Source: Vibrio crassostreae 9ZC13
Lineage (GTDB): Bacteria > Pseudomonadota > Gammaproteobacteria > Enterobacterales > Vibrionaceae
Direction: 5' to 3'
NCBI RefSeq assembly: GCF_000272045.2
Contig: NZ_AJYZ02000019.1
Coordinates: 894,516 to 958,515 of the forward strand
DNA: 64,000 nucleotides
A program made the position numbers and the translations under genes. Shown here piece after piece: positions 35,723 to 46,478 of the stretch. The notes under the pieces were generated by a model. The model had not been told where the DNA came from and made no database searches. It was given only the letters and a program-made list of their open reading frames with translations. The stretch's first letter is position 1, and each line of letters begins with the position of its first letter.

Positions 35723-38700
35723 CTATAGTTGCTCTCGGAGCGCTGCTAACGAGTCTTTCACCAATTCAGGTAATGAGTCTGCATTATCGCGATATTGAAG
35801 TAATGGATCCTCGCTCGCTTCAATGCTCTGGCATAAAGCAAACAGTGCAGATAATCCTAGGCTGCCGGCAGACCCTTTCAGTTTATGAGCTAAAGACTTA
35901 ATTTCACGAGCGTTGTCAGCGGCACTTGCCACAATCAGTTCATCGAGAGTGACTTGGCTGCTTTGGTCAAACAACCCAACAATCTGCACTATTTTTTCTC
36001 GACCGAGAATGGCCAAGTCGTCTTTGATAATCTTAGGGTTAATCATCTGCACAATCGGTTCTCCTTGATTATGTTCCGCGTCTTGGTTTGCTCGTTGTGT
36101 CGAGCTTGCAAATGCCAATGCTGATAAGTCTAGCTCGGTTTCCTGAGGTTTAGAGTTTAGCTGACAGCAAACAGCATCTGACGGATCCGGCTGAGGCAGC
36201 AACAGCGTGTGACCGTCCAACTGCTCAACAATCAATTCCGATAATGCTTCCTTCTCTAACGGCTTAGGTAAGAATCCATCAAAGCCAGACGACAAATAGC
36301 TTTCCACTTCTTCGTTAAACACATGAGCCGATACTGCGATCATTGGGGGTACTTTTCGAATTACGTCTTCTTCACTTTTATGCTGAAGCGCATCGTCTTT
36401 GAGTTGTTGAATTAACTCGACGCCATCGCAGTCGGGTAAGTTAATGTCCACCAGCGCAATATCGAACTCTTGCTCACTGAATATGGCTCTCGCTTCTTGT
36501 CCGGTTGTCGCAATCACAACCTCGTGCCCCAAGTTATGCAAGAAGCCTTCAGCAACGATGCAGTTTACGGGGTTATCTTCAATCAGAAGTACTTTAGCTC
36601 GAATACACGCTTCAATGACCGGTACTTTCGTTTCTATCTTCTCACCGGCTTCAAGTGGCAGTGAGAACCAAAACTGGCTACCCTCGCCTTCTTCAGAATG
36701 AACGCCAATATCCCCGTTCATTGCCAACATGATGCTTTTACTGATCGCTAATCCAAGCCCTGTGCCGCCGGTTTTGTTGCGACCGCTATCGGTTTGGGTA
36801 AAGGCATCAAACAGACAAGCTTGTTCGCTAGCATCAATACCGACACCTGTATCTGACACTTCAAACATCACTCGATTTTCATCTTCGATATCTAAGCTGA
36901 TAAAGATATCGACCGAGCCACTTTCCGTAAACTTAATCGCGTTACCGACCAAATTATTCAAGATTTGGCTGATTCGCGTTACGTCACCACGCCAATAGCG
37001 TTGCACATCACTTTCAATATGGAAATCAAAGTTCAGCTTCTTCTCAGCGGCACGCCCTTCCATCAATTGGTAGGTATCTTGAACCATCTGATGAAGATCA
37101 AACGAAGCAGTGCGGATTTCTAAATGCCCTGCTTCAATCTTTGAGTAATCCAACACGTCATTCAAAATCGCGAGTAGGTTCTTACCGCTGCGGTTAATGA
37201 TGTCTGCATAGCCGGATTGCAGCGGGTCTAACCCGGTATCTTTGAGCAATCTTGCAGTACCTAATACACCGTTCATCGGCGTTCGTATTTCATGACTCAT
37301 CGTCGCAAGGAAAGCGGATTTTGCGCGGCTTGCTTGTTCTGCGGCGTTACGAGCCTTAGCGTGGTTCCCTACCTCGATGTTCAGCTTCTCATTGGTCTTT
37401 TGCAGCTGGTAGGTTCGGTCTGTGACCAACTCTTCTAAGTGTTCTTTGTGCTCTTCAAGTTCGCGTTTCGCCTTTGCTTCACCCACCGCAACCACTTGTA
37501 GCGCCTGCGCGGTGTTTCTGGCAGTGATGATCGCCTCGCCCATATGAGCCAGCTCATCATTACCCTTTACCGAGATATCAATATTCAGGCGACCTTGTGC
37601 GATAGACATCAAGGCCGATGAGTATTCAGTAAGACGTTTAACAACCGAGATATACACCACTCGCCACACGATAAATGCAACGATAACCAAACCAATAACC
37701 GAAATCACAGACAGTGACCATTGAGCCAAATTCAACGTGCTGGTCAGCTCATCAACCGCTTTTTTGGTACTGCGGTTTGAATCATCAACCAGTTGGTTAA
37801 CCGTTGTATTCAGCTGAGAGAACAGCTCCAACGTATTTTGCATCAGAAACTCTGACTTTTTGGTGTTCTCATATTGTTCTAATGAAATATCGAACACGAC
37901 TTGGCGTTTTCTGAGCTCTTCTAGAAGCTGAGACATCTGCGCTGAACGAGTAGGATCTTCGACCGCTTTAACGCGGCGCGCCATGATTCTTAGGTTGGAT
38001 TCAAATTCTGATTGGATTTGATGAATACGCTCTACGTTGGTAACGGTTTGCGTTTCTTCAATTTGGTTAAGCATTTTGAACGCCAGCAAATGCAATTCGT
38101 GTAGGCGCTCAGACAAATCAAGGTCAACCTCTACAAGCGCATCTAAGGCTTGGTAGGCTTTATCCGTTTCTTTGGTTTCTAGCAGGTCATAGATATGCGT
38201 GACGTTAGCAACCGCAATGGTAGCCGTGTTCAAAACTTGGGTTCGCGTCAACTGCTCTAGCTCTTCGGCCAATAGGCGCATCTCTTCGACACGAGACGAC
38301 AACTCTTTGCTTAACCAAAGCTTACGCTCAACCGACACACCCAACTCAGCCAGTGTGTTAATAACGCTTTGAACATTGTTTTCGAGTTTATTGAGGAGCT
38401 GAGAATCGAAACTGTCGACACCAAGCTCTTTGATATGTTGAAGAAGCGACTCAAGTTGGTCAAACAGTACGGTGCCAGCCTCTTTTCTTTCGGCCTCGTT
38501 TCTCGCATTAGAAAGTGTTTGTACTGACGAAATAATACGGTTACTCAACTCAGAAACCTGACGAGCTTCGATCATGGCAGGAAGCGCCGAATCAACGACG
38601 TTTCTTTCCGTTTTGGCTACAAAGCTAAAACCAGAAACACCGATCAATGCAGACAATAGAACCAACAGTGCCATCACTAAGAATGAGGCCAGCAGCTTGC

Positions 38701-38728
38701 GTCCAATACTCGCTGAAGCTAACAACAT
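35723..38728 (-). CDS. torS: TorS hybrid sensor histidine kinase (TMAO sensing)
   Basis: This 1001-residue membrane sensor of the Tor system has an N-terminal membrane helix (about 12-35), a periplasmic helical domain to about 335 and a second membrane helix. HAMP, coiled coil and HisKA with [13 protein letters not shown] (phospho-His) follow, then HATPase with [13 protein letters not shown] and GTGLGLAIS. The receiver domain has [12 protein letters not shown], and the C-terminal HPt has [14 protein letters not shown]. The layout is the canonical His-Asp-His relay of TorS. It diverges from torT, whose product modulates it. No torR or torCA is visible in the window. Confidence 0.9.
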   Translation of the reverse strand: MLLASASIGRKLLASFLVMALLVLLSALIGVSGFSFVAKTERNVVDSALPAMIEARQVSELSNRIISSVQTLSNARNEAERKEAGTVLFDQLESLLQHIKELGVDSFDSQLLNKLENNVQSVINTLAELGVSVERKLWLSKELSSRVEEMRLLAEELEQLTRTQVLNTATIAVANVTHIYDLLETKETDKAYQALDALVEVDLDLSERLHELHLLAFKMLNQIEETQTVTNVERIHQIQSEFESNLRIMARRVKAVEDPTRSAQMSQLLEELRKRQVVFDISLEQYENTKKSEFLMQNTLELFSQLNTTVNQLVDDSNRSTKKAVDELTSTLNLAQWSLSVISVIGLVIVAFIVWRVVYISVVKRLTEYSSALMSIAQGRLNIDISVKGNDELAHMGEAIITARNTAQALQVVAVGEAKAKRELEEHKEHLEELVTDRTYQLQKTNEKLNIEVGNHAKARNAAEQASRAKSAFLATMSHEIRTPMNGVLGTARLLKDTGLDPLQSGYADIINRSGKNLLAILNDVLDYSKIEAGHLEIRTASFDLHQMVQDTYQLMEGRAAEKKLNFDFHIESDVQRYWRGDVTRISQILNNLVGNAIKFTESGSVDIFISLDIEDENRVMFEVSDTGVGIDASEQACLFDAFTQTDSGRNKTGGTGLGLAISKSIMLAMNGDIGVHSEEGEGSQFWFSLPLEAGEKIETKVPVIEACIRAKVLLIEDNPVNCIVAEGFLHNLGHEVVIATTGQEARAIFSEQEFDIALVDINLPDCDGVELIQQLKDDALQHKSEEDVIRKVPPMIAVSAHVFNEEVESYLSSGFDGFLPKPLEKEALSELIVEQLDGHTLLLPQPDPSDAVCCQLNSKPQETELDLSALAFASSTQRANQDAEHNQGEPIVQMINPKIIKDDLAILGREKIVQIVGLFDQSSQVTLDELIVASAADNAREIKSLAHKLKGSAGSLGLSALFALCQSIEASEDPLLQYRDNADSLPELVKDSLAALREQL

Positions 38729-38820
38729 AAACTCTAAACCTTAAAACGTTCTTCTTTACCCATGCAGAATACGCTATATTTTGCAGTGTTTCTTATCTAA
38801 AACCAACAAAACGGCAATTC

Positions 38821-39849
38821 ATGCTATCTAGACCTTTCGCTTCAATAATTCTTCTCTCACTACTGGCCTCAGTAACTACTGTCGCAGGTGCTAGTGAGCC
38901 TTTGAGCCCAATAAAGCCCGCCAATGCCACATCACAAAAAGAGAAAATCTGTGCCATTTATCCGCACCTCAAAGACTCTTATTGGTTGTCGGTAAACTAT
39001 GGAATGATCTCTGAAGCAGAAAAGCAGCAAGTTGAGCTAAGAGTATTGGAAGCTGGCGGTTACCCCAACGTGGCCAAACAAGCCTCGCAACTGGTGCTTT
39101 GCACGCAATGGGGAGCCGATGCCATTATTTTAGGTACGGTTTCACCCGATGCGTATCATGACAATCTCAGCGATTGGGTTGGCTCGACGCCTGTGTTTGC
39201 TACGGTAAATGAGTTAACCGTCAATGAAGAACAACAGAAGGTATTAAAAGGTACGGTCGGTGTCGATTGGTACCAAATGGGATACCAAGTCGGAGATTTT
39301 TTGTCGAAACGACACCCGAAAGGATCAGGCGAAACACCTATCGCCCTGTTACTTGGTCCACAAGCAAGTGGCGGCACTAAGCCTGTGGCACTGGGGTTTT
39401 ATGATGCGATCAAGTCGAGTGATATCAAAATCGCGATCAGCTATTGGGCAGATAACGATAAAGAACTGCAAAGAAACCTAGTACAACAGGTGATCGAGGA
39501 GCCGGATATCCAATATATAGTCGGAAGTGCCGTCGCGATTGAAGCAGCGATCAGTGAGCTACGAGCGGCCGATAAAACCGAAGAGATTGGGTTAATTTCG
39601 AGTTACTTAAGTCACGGAACCTACCGTGGTTTACTTCGTAACAAGGTACTTTTTGCGCCAACCGATAAAATGGTTGAGCAAGGTCGCTTGTCGGTAAAAC
39701 AAGCCACGAGTTACTTACGCGGTCAACCTTACGAGCAACACAGCGCACCGATTATCGAAGCGCTGACACCTGCAACTCTCAAAGATCAAATTATCGCCGA
39801 CTCATTGTCACCTTCTGAGTTTCGTCCGGTATTCAGTGTGAATCCATAG
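38821..39849 (+). CDS. torT: periplasmic TMAO-binding accessory protein TorT
   Basis: This 342-residue periplasmic binding protein has a Sec signal peptide (residues 1-24, ending VAGASEP) and the type 1 binding-protein fold (CAIYPHLKDSYWLSVNYGM). In E. coli TorT binds TMAO and signals through TorS. It is divergent from torS with a 92-base spacer, which is a compact shared promoter region. Confidence 0.9.
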   Translation: MLSRPFASIILLSLLASVTTVAGASEPLSPIKPANATSQKEKICAIYPHLKDSYWLSVNYGMISEAEKQQVELRVLEAGGYPNVAKQASQLVLCTQWGADAIILGTVSPDAYHDNLSDWVGSTPVFATVNELTVNEEQQKVLKGTVGVDWYQMGYQVGDFLSKRHPKGSGETPIALLLGPQASGGTKPVALGFYDAIKSSDIKIAISYWADNDKELQRNLVQQVIEEPDIQYIVGSAVAIEAAISELRAADKTEEIGLISSYLSHGTYRGLLRNKVLFAPTDKMVEQGRLSVKQATSYLRGQPYEQHSAPIIEALTPATLKDQIIADSLSPSEFRPVFSVNP

Positions 39850-39909
39850 TGCTATATTGGCTGAAGAACTCAAAACAATAAAAACGAAACAACAATTTAG
39901 GGAACATTC

Positions 39910-40365
39910 ATGCAAAAAACAACGCGCACTATGCCAACACACAAGCATATCGCTTTGGTCGCTCATGACCACTTCAAACCTGAGCTACTAAGATGGGTCA
40001 AAGAGAACAAAGAAAAACTACAAAAGCACTTCCTTTACGCAACGGGCACGACTGGTTCTCTACTCAGTAAAGAGACAGGCTTAGCAATCAAGAGCATGAT
40101 CAGCGGTCCAATGGGCGGCGACCAACAACTTGGCGCGCTTATCTCTGAAGGCAAAATCGATATGCTGATTTTCTTCTGGGATCCGCTTAATGCTGTACCA
40201 CATGACCCAGACGTAAAAGCACTGCTTCGTATCGCAAGTGTTTGGAACATTCCTGTGGCAACTAACCGCGCTACCGCTAACTTCCTGTTTAACTCTTCAT
40301 TGCTTGAAGAAGAAGTAATCATCGAAATCCCAGACTACGAAGCGTATCTAGCAGAGCGCACGTAA
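39910..40365 (+). CDS. mgsA: methylglyoxal synthase
   Basis: This 151-residue enzyme converts dihydroxyacetone phosphate to methylglyoxal and phosphate. It is nearly collinear with E. coli MgsA, with [26 protein letters not shown](L)GALI and [20 protein letters not shown], including the catalytic Asp and phosphate-binding Thr/Gly residues. It is a single gene followed by a terminator. Confidence 0.97.
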   Translation: MQKTTRTMPTHKHIALVAHDHFKPELLRWVKENKEKLQKHFLYATGTTGSLLSKETGLAIKSMISGPMGGDQQLGALISEGKIDMLIFFWDPLNAVPHDPDVKALLRIASVWNIPVATNRATANFLFNSSLLEEEVIIEIPDYEAYLAERT

Positions 40366-40399
40366 TCGCACGTTAAATGTGATCTCTACTGAACAGACT

Positions 40400-40430
40400 A
40401 AAAAGCCCGCATTTTATCGCAGGCTTTTTT
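40400..40430 (+). terminator. terminator after mgsA
   Basis: AAAAAGCC/GGCTTTTTT stem with an extended loop and T run. Confidence 0.85.
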
Positions 40431-40482
40431 ATGTCTCGTTTCAGACATTAAACAGTTCAATCATAAACAGTGTAGTGAGTCT

Positions 40483-40833
40483 CTACTTATCACTCCACAC
40501 TGCCATCTCGTTGCCACTTGGCTCTCTGAAATGGAAACGTCTGCCACCGGGAAAGCTAAAGATCTCACGGTTTATCTGACCACCAGCATCAATCACATCG
40601 CGCTCAGTTTGCTCAAGATCTTGGCTATAGAAAACCATCAGTGCCGCGCCATTATCCGTATTCGACGCCAGATCCGCCAAATAGAAGCCGCCCATTAAGC
40701 CTTTGCCTTCAAAAGCAGAATACTCAGGGCCATAGTCTTCAAAGCTCCAACCAAACACTTGGCTGAAAAACGCCTTAGTTGCTGAGATGTCTTTCGCAGC
40801 AAATTCAATGTAGTTAATAGAGCCGTGTTCCAT
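40483..40833 (-). CDS. VOC-family (glyoxalase-like) protein
   Basis: This 116-residue single-module vicinal-oxygen-chelate protein has INYIEFAAKDISATKAFFSQVFGW, the usual first beta-alpha-beta unit, and FHFREPSGNEMAVWS at the C-terminus carrying metal-ligand-like residues. AAGGAATTTGCT precedes the ATG at 40833; the longer frame to 40905 is not favoured. Similarity is to uncharacterised lactoylglutathione-lyase relatives. Its position beside mgsA is suggestive only. Confidence 0.85.
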   Translation of the reverse strand: MEHGSINYIEFAAKDISATKAFFSQVFGWSFEDYGPEYSAFEGKGLMGGFYLADLASNTDNGAALMVFYSQDLEQTERDVIDAGGQINREIFSFPGGRRFHFREPSGNEMAVWSDK

Positions 40834-40920
40834 AGCAAATTCCTTATGCTTTATGCGTCTGACTTGTGATATTAGGGCAGGGATTGAAGATCTAATTTTA
40901 GACAATCAAGTCAAGTAACA

Positions 40921-42996
40921 TCACTTTTTACGAACAACTGGGTAATCAGAACCATGCAGCTCCTGCACAAAGCCAGAGCCGTCGCCACTGTGCGTGATCC
41001 ATACTTTCTCTTTTGCCCGCGTCATTGCTACATAGAATAAACGACGCTCTTCAGCATAAGGGAACGCGTCTGATGATTCAGTCAATGCGCCATCAATATG
41101 CAGCTGTTTCTTCTTGGTCGGGAACTGTCCTTCGTCAACACAAAGAATAATGACAAAGTCCGCCTCTTTACCTTTACTGCCGTGGCAAGTCATGAACTTG
41201 ATATCAATGGAAGTGAAGATCTTCTTCCAGTCTTCCAACAACTCTGGCTTGTGGTAATGATTACGTCCAAGTAGCAGCACCGATTTATTGGTTTTGCCTT
41301 TGGATTGACGGTTCAGTTGATCAAGAATCTTCTCAACTTCTTTACTTGGCGCACTGTACACCGCCTTCTGCTTCTGTTGCTTGAAGCTGTTCAGTTCTTT
41401 CGGAATCTGAATTGGGTTTTCTTGTACAAAGCGATTGGCAACTGCACCTAGCTGATTGTTAAAGCGATAAGTGGTATCTAGGTGATGAATGGTCGAGCTT
41501 TCAAAGCGATCCTTAAAGCCCGTGGTCAAATCCACATCCGCACCTGCAAACTGGTAAATCGACTGCCAGTCATCGCCTACTGCAAAAATAGAGGCTTGAT
41601 GCTCGGCTTTAGACTGATTACACAGTGCTTCAACCAAGGCAAGACGATCAGGTGAGATATCTTGGTATTCATCGATCATGATGAACTTCCAAGGTGAGAT
41701 AAACTTGCCCTTCTCGACATACTGAGTCGCTCGGCTGATCATGATTGAGAAGTCGATATGATTCTGTTCTTTCAGCTCCTTTTGCCACGCGGTTACACAT
41801 GGCCAACACAGTGAAAGCTCGCTGTTGAGGCGCGTATAGTCTCGGTGATCAATCAGCTGTTGCTGTACTTCTTTTTTGGTTAAACCCGACGCATTCAACT
41901 GTTCTAGCTGCTTTTCAAGCCAACCGATCAATTTGAGGTTTGAAACGTGGCTACCAAGCTCATCGTCACCGGTTAAATAAGCGATTGGCCATTTAGACAA
42001 ATGCTTTTGCCAACGTTTAAAGTTGGTCGGTGTCATCCAGTGCTTCTTCAACCAATCAATGCACCATGCTTGGCGTTGGTTGTCATCGAGCGCTAAAGGA
42101 GAAATAACCACACGTTCGGGTTCAACTTGATTCAGTATCTTTAAACCCAACTGGTGGAAAGTGCTGACTTGCACCTTCTCTGCTGATAAACCAATTTTGC
42201 TGTCGAGACGTTGCTTCATCTCTTCTGCCGCTTCACGACCAAAAGCGAGCAATAGCAACTCTTCAGCTTGAGCTTGATGGCTTTGCAGTAAATACGCGAC
42301 GCGAGCCGTTAGAACACTGGTTTTACCCGAGCCTGCACCCGCTAAAATAAGGTTGTGATCATCATTCATCAACACCGCATATTGCTGCGATAAGTTCAGT
42401 GGTGACGACTCACATTGCGCAAACAACACTTCCCAGTTTTTTCGCTCGGTCTCTAGCCATTGCTGGTTTCTTTCAGCTTGCTTGATTTCCGTTTCAGATA
42501 ACCATGGCTGCATTCTTGCGATGCGGTTTGGCATGCGTTGTGCGGCCTCTTCTAGCGTCATTGTCATACTCTCTAAGCCTGAGTTGACCATATCAACCCA
42601 AGTATTGACCTTAGAATGCGGTAGAAAGGCTGGTAATTGCTCAAGACGTGTTAATTCAGCTTCCCACTGAGGTACGTGTTCAGCCAATTGTTCACATTGA
42701 GTGTCGTGCCACTTCTGATAAGCACTAACTGACGCGCGTGCAAATTGACGGCATTGATCCCAAGGTAAGCCTTGTACTAACCAACTGCGCTGTGTTCCAT
42801 CTTGTTGATTAGCAAAAAATTGTAGCGATCCCCAGAACAATCCGCGCTTTATCGCGATCTTGCCACTCCAAATAGTAAATGGGATACGCTCTTCACTGCC
42901 TACTGAAGATAACAGCAAGCGTGGACCATCAAGTTCAACCTGATGATATTCATTTTGAATAAAAAACTGTGCAGTCTTGTTAGCGCTTAGCTGCAT
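40921..42996 (-). CDS. helD: DNA helicase IV
   Basis: This 691-residue superfamily 1 3'-5' helicase has Walker A LAGAGSGKTSVLTARVAYLL near residue 218, the DExx box MIDEYQDISPDR, QxxR-type GDDWQSIYQFAGAD and C-terminal motif VI YVAMTRAKEKVWI. The N-terminal 190 residues form the accessory domain found in E. coli HelD, whose length (684) is close. It is involved in recombination and replication repair. Single gene. Confidence 0.93.
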   Translation of the reverse strand: MQLSANKTAQFFIQNEYHQVELDGPRLLLSSVGSEERIPFTIWSGKIAIKRGLFWGSLQFFANQQDGTQRSWLVQGLPWDQCRQFARASVSAYQKWHDTQCEQLAEHVPQWEAELTRLEQLPAFLPHSKVNTWVDMVNSGLESMTMTLEEAAQRMPNRIARMQPWLSETEIKQAERNQQWLETERKNWEVLFAQCESSPLNLSQQYAVLMNDDHNLILAGAGSGKTSVLTARVAYLLQSHQAQAEELLLLAFGREAAEEMKQRLDSKIGLSAEKVQVSTFHQLGLKILNQVEPERVVISPLALDDNQRQAWCIDWLKKHWMTPTNFKRWQKHLSKWPIAYLTGDDELGSHVSNLKLIGWLEKQLEQLNASGLTKKEVQQQLIDHRDYTRLNSELSLCWPCVTAWQKELKEQNHIDFSIMISRATQYVEKGKFISPWKFIMIDEYQDISPDRLALVEALCNQSKAEHQASIFAVGDDWQSIYQFAGADVDLTTGFKDRFESSTIHHLDTTYRFNNQLGAVANRFVQENPIQIPKELNSFKQQKQKAVYSAPSKEVEKILDQLNRQSKGKTNKSVLLLGRNHYHKPELLEDWKKIFTSIDIKFMTCHGSKGKEADFVIILCVDEGQFPTKKKQLHIDGALTESSDAFPYAEERRLFYVAMTRAKEKVWITHSGDGSGFVQELHGSDYPVVRKK

Positions 42997-43173
42997 TGGA
43001 GTGTGCTCTTAATTGGGAATATTGAATTTATATCATGATGCAATGAGAATTAATAATATCTCATATCTTATCGACGCTTTCATGACCACCTACGGGCAAT
43101 TATGGATAAGTATCAAATTCTTGTGCTTGATTTCTGTTAGGATTATGGTTTTTAGTGTGTCAAGTGAGCGACT

Positions 43174-45357
43174 GTGGACTTTTCAGCCAAATTACGCCTC
43201 TATTGGGCGAATAAAACCATAAATTACAGCGTATTAATTCTCATCACTCTGCTCGGCGTGGTGGTGCCTGCTTGGTATTATGGACAAAACACACTGATCA
43301 CGCCTTTGATCTTAGGCGTTATTGCTGCGGCTCTTGCGGAAAGTGATGACAGCTTTACCGGGCGCTTGAAAGCACTCACGCTGACCTTTATCTGTTTCGC
43401 CGTTGCGGCTTTCTCTATTGAGCTTCTCTTCGATACGCCTTGGCTGTTCGCGATCGGGCTTTTTGTTTCAACCTTCTCTTTTATCATTCTCGGGGCAATT
43501 GGCCCTAAATACGCGAGTATCGCGTTTGGTTCTCTCTTGGTTGCCATCTATACCATGCTTGGTGCACACGAGAGCACCAACCTTTGGTTTCAACCGCTTC
43601 TACTGTTAACTGGCGCCGCTTGGTACTACTTCATGTCGATGATTTGGCAGATAGTGTGGCCAATGCAACCCGTGCAGCAAAACTTAGCCACGGTATTCGA
43701 TCAAATCGGTAACTACATCGATTCAAAAGCGGAACTCTTCTACCCCGTTTCTGACTTGATTCCCCAGCCACACCGAATCATTGAAGCCAAACTCAACGCG
43801 AGTACCGTTAACGCACTCAACATGTGTAAAGCGACGCTGCTTAATCGCTCTAAGCGCGGACACATTGACGGCCCTAGTGACCGATTTCTTAACACCTACT
43901 TCATCGCACAAGATATTCATGAACGCGTCAGCTCTAGCCACTATCGCTATCAAGAGCTAGCAAAACACTTTGAGCGCTCTGACGTGTTGTTTAGATTTAA
44001 GTATCTACTGGAAGCGCAGGCCACTGCGTGTAAAGAAGTGGCGAGCTCGTTGAAAGTTGGCGCTGAATACCAGCATGGTGACAAGTCTGTATTGGCACTC
44101 GATGAGCTGATGTCTTCGCTCAATCATCTGCACCAACAGAATAATCCTAAATGGAAATCACTGCTGAACCAGTTGGATTACTTATTCAATAACCTAGCAA
44201 CCGTTGAAAAACAGCTCTCGAATATCAGCAACCCAGATGCAGAGAAGATTGAAGAAGGTGTATTGGACGATACCAACCCTCATACTTTGACGGCAATGTG
44301 GCACAAGATCAAAGCTAACTTGCACACCGATTCTATGCTATTCCGCCACGCGATTCGCATGGCGATCACTTTGACGCTGGGCTACGGGATTATCCAGGGT
44401 TTTGATATCGAACGAGGTTATTGGATTCTACTGACGACACTGTTTGTGTGTCAGCCAAACTACAGTGCAACCCGTCAAAAACTGACGGCGCGTGTCATTG
44501 GCACGGTCGCAGGCTTATTGATCGGAGTACCGTTACTGACTTTCTTCCCGTCGCAAGAGAGCCAATTAGTGTTCATTGTGATCAGTGGCGTGATGTTCTT
44601 TGCGTTTCGAATCAATAACTACGGGTTTGCGACCGGCTTTATCACACTGCTTGTGCTCTTCTGCTTTAACCAATTAGGTGAAGGCTACGCGGTAGTATTG
44701 CCAAGGTTAGCGGATACCTTTATTGGTTGTGCTCTCGCCGTGCTTGCTGTCATTTATGTGTTGCCTGATTGGCAATCGAAGCGACTGCACAAAGTGATGG
44801 CGGATGCGCTCGATTCCAACAAGAACTATCTCGCTCAGATCATCGGCCAATACCGTGTCGGTAAGAAAGATAGCCTAAACTATCGTATCGCTCGTCGTAG
44901 CGCTCATAATAATGACGCAAACCTGACTGCCGCCATCAGTAGCATGTTGGTTGAACCGGGTAAGTACCGTACCTCTGAAGATGAGAGCTTCCGATTCTTA
45001 ACACTCAATCATGCTCTGCTTAGCTATATCTCGGCTCTGGGTGCTCACAGAACGCGTATTGATGATGAAGCGACACACAAACTGGTGCTAGATGCGCACA
45101 GAGTAATCCACCAGCATCTCGACGCTCTAAATGATCAGCTCTATTCTCATAAAGAGCATTGTGAAGTGAAAAACGCTTATGACCCGGAGCTGGATAAACG
45201 TTTGAGTGAATGGCGAGAAGAAGATGAGAATTCTGTCAAAATGGTTCTACAACAGCTCCATTTGATCTATCGCATGCTTCCAGAACTGCATACCTTAGCG
45301 ACCAAGTTTGCAGTTAAGGTTAAGATCGACAAGTCGTTTGAAACAGAAGCTTCTTGA
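43174..45357 (+). CDS. yccS: YccS family membrane protein (FUSC)
   Basis: This 727-residue inner-membrane protein has two blocks of hydrophobic helices (about 20-160 and 395-520), each followed by a cytosolic region, the YccS/FusC pattern of aromatic-acid-exporter-like proteins. The GTG start is preceded by GTGAGCGACT. The function of YccS is not established. Single gene. Confidence 0.88.
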   Translation: MDFSAKLRLYWANKTINYSVLILITLLGVVVPAWYYGQNTLITPLILGVIAAALAESDDSFTGRLKALTLTFICFAVAAFSIELLFDTPWLFAIGLFVSTFSFIILGAIGPKYASIAFGSLLVAIYTMLGAHESTNLWFQPLLLLTGAAWYYFMSMIWQIVWPMQPVQQNLATVFDQIGNYIDSKAELFYPVSDLIPQPHRIIEAKLNASTVNALNMCKATLLNRSKRGHIDGPSDRFLNTYFIAQDIHERVSSSHYRYQELAKHFERSDVLFRFKYLLEAQATACKEVASSLKVGAEYQHGDKSVLALDELMSSLNHLHQQNNPKWKSLLNQLDYLFNNLATVEKQLSNISNPDAEKIEEGVLDDTNPHTLTAMWHKIKANLHTDSMLFRHAIRMAITLTLGYGIIQGFDIERGYWILLTTLFVCQPNYSATRQKLTARVIGTVAGLLIGVPLLTFFPSQESQLVFIVISGVMFFAFRINNYGFATGFITLLVLFCFNQLGEGYAVVLPRLADTFIGCALAVLAVIYVLPDWQSKRLHKVMADALDSNKNYLAQIIGQYRVGKKDSLNYRIARRSAHNNDANLTAAISSMLVEPGKYRTSEDESFRFLTLNHALLSYISALGAHRTRIDDEATHKLVLDAHRVIHQHLDALNDQLYSHKEHCEVKNAYDPELDKRLSEWREEDENSVKMVLQQLHLIYRMLPELHTLATKFAVKVKIDKSFETEAS

Positions 45358-45713
45358 GCAACAAACAAAATACCGTAAAAACAAAAAGATAACGCCAATT
45401 GCTTATCTTTTGATCATAACAAATATTTATACATTGCTTTACCCATACCCCTAATTGGGTAGAGAAATCACTTACCTACCCTTGTGCCACAAGGGTTGAA
45501 GGCGTTTTTACATTGTAGGAATTTTCTGACTTTGATTGACCAAGCCTTAACTTTTCCTAACATTTCTCGGACAAAAAACGACCACAGGAATTTATAGTTG
45601 TCTTAGTTTCAAGAAACTTCAAACATCATTTAAAATTCACTTAATCTTGTTTGATTTCCTGAATCAGTAGGCTATGCTCTAAAGAGCATATGAATTTGAA
45701 CAAAGGTCACACT
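45358..45713. promoter_or_regulatory. long non-coding spacer with hairpins upstream of a small gene
   Basis: This 356-base spacer holds a NarP-like palindrome (45446-45461), a stem ACCCTTGT/ACAAGGGT at 45478-45496 followed by GTTTTTAC, possibly terminating yccS, and a perfect dyad TATGCTCTAAAGAGCATA at 45673-45690 just before the small gene. No other gene seen. Confidence 0.5.
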
Positions 45714-45875
45714 ATGAATACACAGCAATTTGAAGCATTTAAGCAGCAAATACAGCTTCTTAGCCCACAACAATTAAAAGCACTTCAGGGTGAGATCGAC
45801 GGCAACCTTGAAACAGAGAAGCCTTCTTTGCTTACTGATGAAGAGTTAAACGCGCTAAATGACCTGTTCAGTTAA
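45714..45875 (+). CDS. small conserved-looking Vibrio protein, 53 residues
   Basis: This cytosolic, glutamine-rich helical peptide reads MNTQQFEAFKQQIQLL, then LSPQQLKALQGEIDGNL and an acidic end. AAAGG lies 7 bases before the ATG at 45714, which is better than the upstream in-frame ATG at 45690. The family is not recognised. Its long regulated-looking leader suggests a real gene. Confidence 0.65.
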   Translation: MNTQQFEAFKQQIQLLSPQQLKALQGEIDGNLETEKPSLLTDEELNALNDLFS

Positions 45876-45996
45876 TAGACAGACATCACTATTTTAGCTT
45901 AAGTTCACATTTTTACCGTAAATTTCATCTGTTCATCATTGCGCTCAAAATATCGTCCGCCTAGACTCATTCCATACGTCAATAAAAGGTTCTGAT

Positions 45997-46317
45997 ATGT
46001 CGATATCTGGTATTCAATCTGGTTACGCCATTATTCAGCAATCCACCAACATGGCTGAAGAAGCCGCAATCGAGCTCAACCAAGCCTCCAAACACGCTCT
46101 AGAATCCGACGACACTTTCGAAGGTAGCGATCTCAGCTTTAATCAAATAGAGCCTGAACAAGCCATTTCCTTTAAAGACAAAGAACCTGAACCTGCTTCA
46201 TCTTCAACCGATTCCTTGATTAAACTGACACAAAGCGCAAGTTATAACCGCGTTGGTGCAAGTGTGGTTGATCGTCAAAACGAAGTCATCGGTAGCCTTC
46301 TCGACATTCATATCTAA
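45997..46317 (+). CDS. small protein with flagellar rod/hook-like ends
   Basis: This 106-residue protein starts MSISGIQSGYAIIQQSTNMAEEAA and ends YNRVGASVVDRQNEVIGSLLDIHI, flanking a low-complexity acidic middle. The first residues resemble the start of FlgE/FlgK-type axial proteins, and terminal amphipathic helices pairing with each other are typical of that group. AAGG precedes the ATG. No flagellar genes are nearby. Function unknown; the flagellar resemblance is a weak inference. Confidence 0.7.
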   Translation: MSISGIQSGYAIIQQSTNMAEEAAIELNQASKHALESDDTFEGSDLSFNQIEPEQAISFKDKEPEPASSSTDSLIKLTQSASYNRVGASVVDRQNEVIGSLLDIHI

Positions 46318-46478
46318 ATTTCGCTCAAATACAGCCTATATTTCGCGAAACTTCGCTGCTTTTTGCTTCAACAACCACACAAACTGTAACTCATTATATC
46401 AGGCGCTTGTTTCTGGTTTATTACTCGGTAGAATCAGCGCAAACCAATTTGCTGCACAAACTTTACTTCATACTATTT

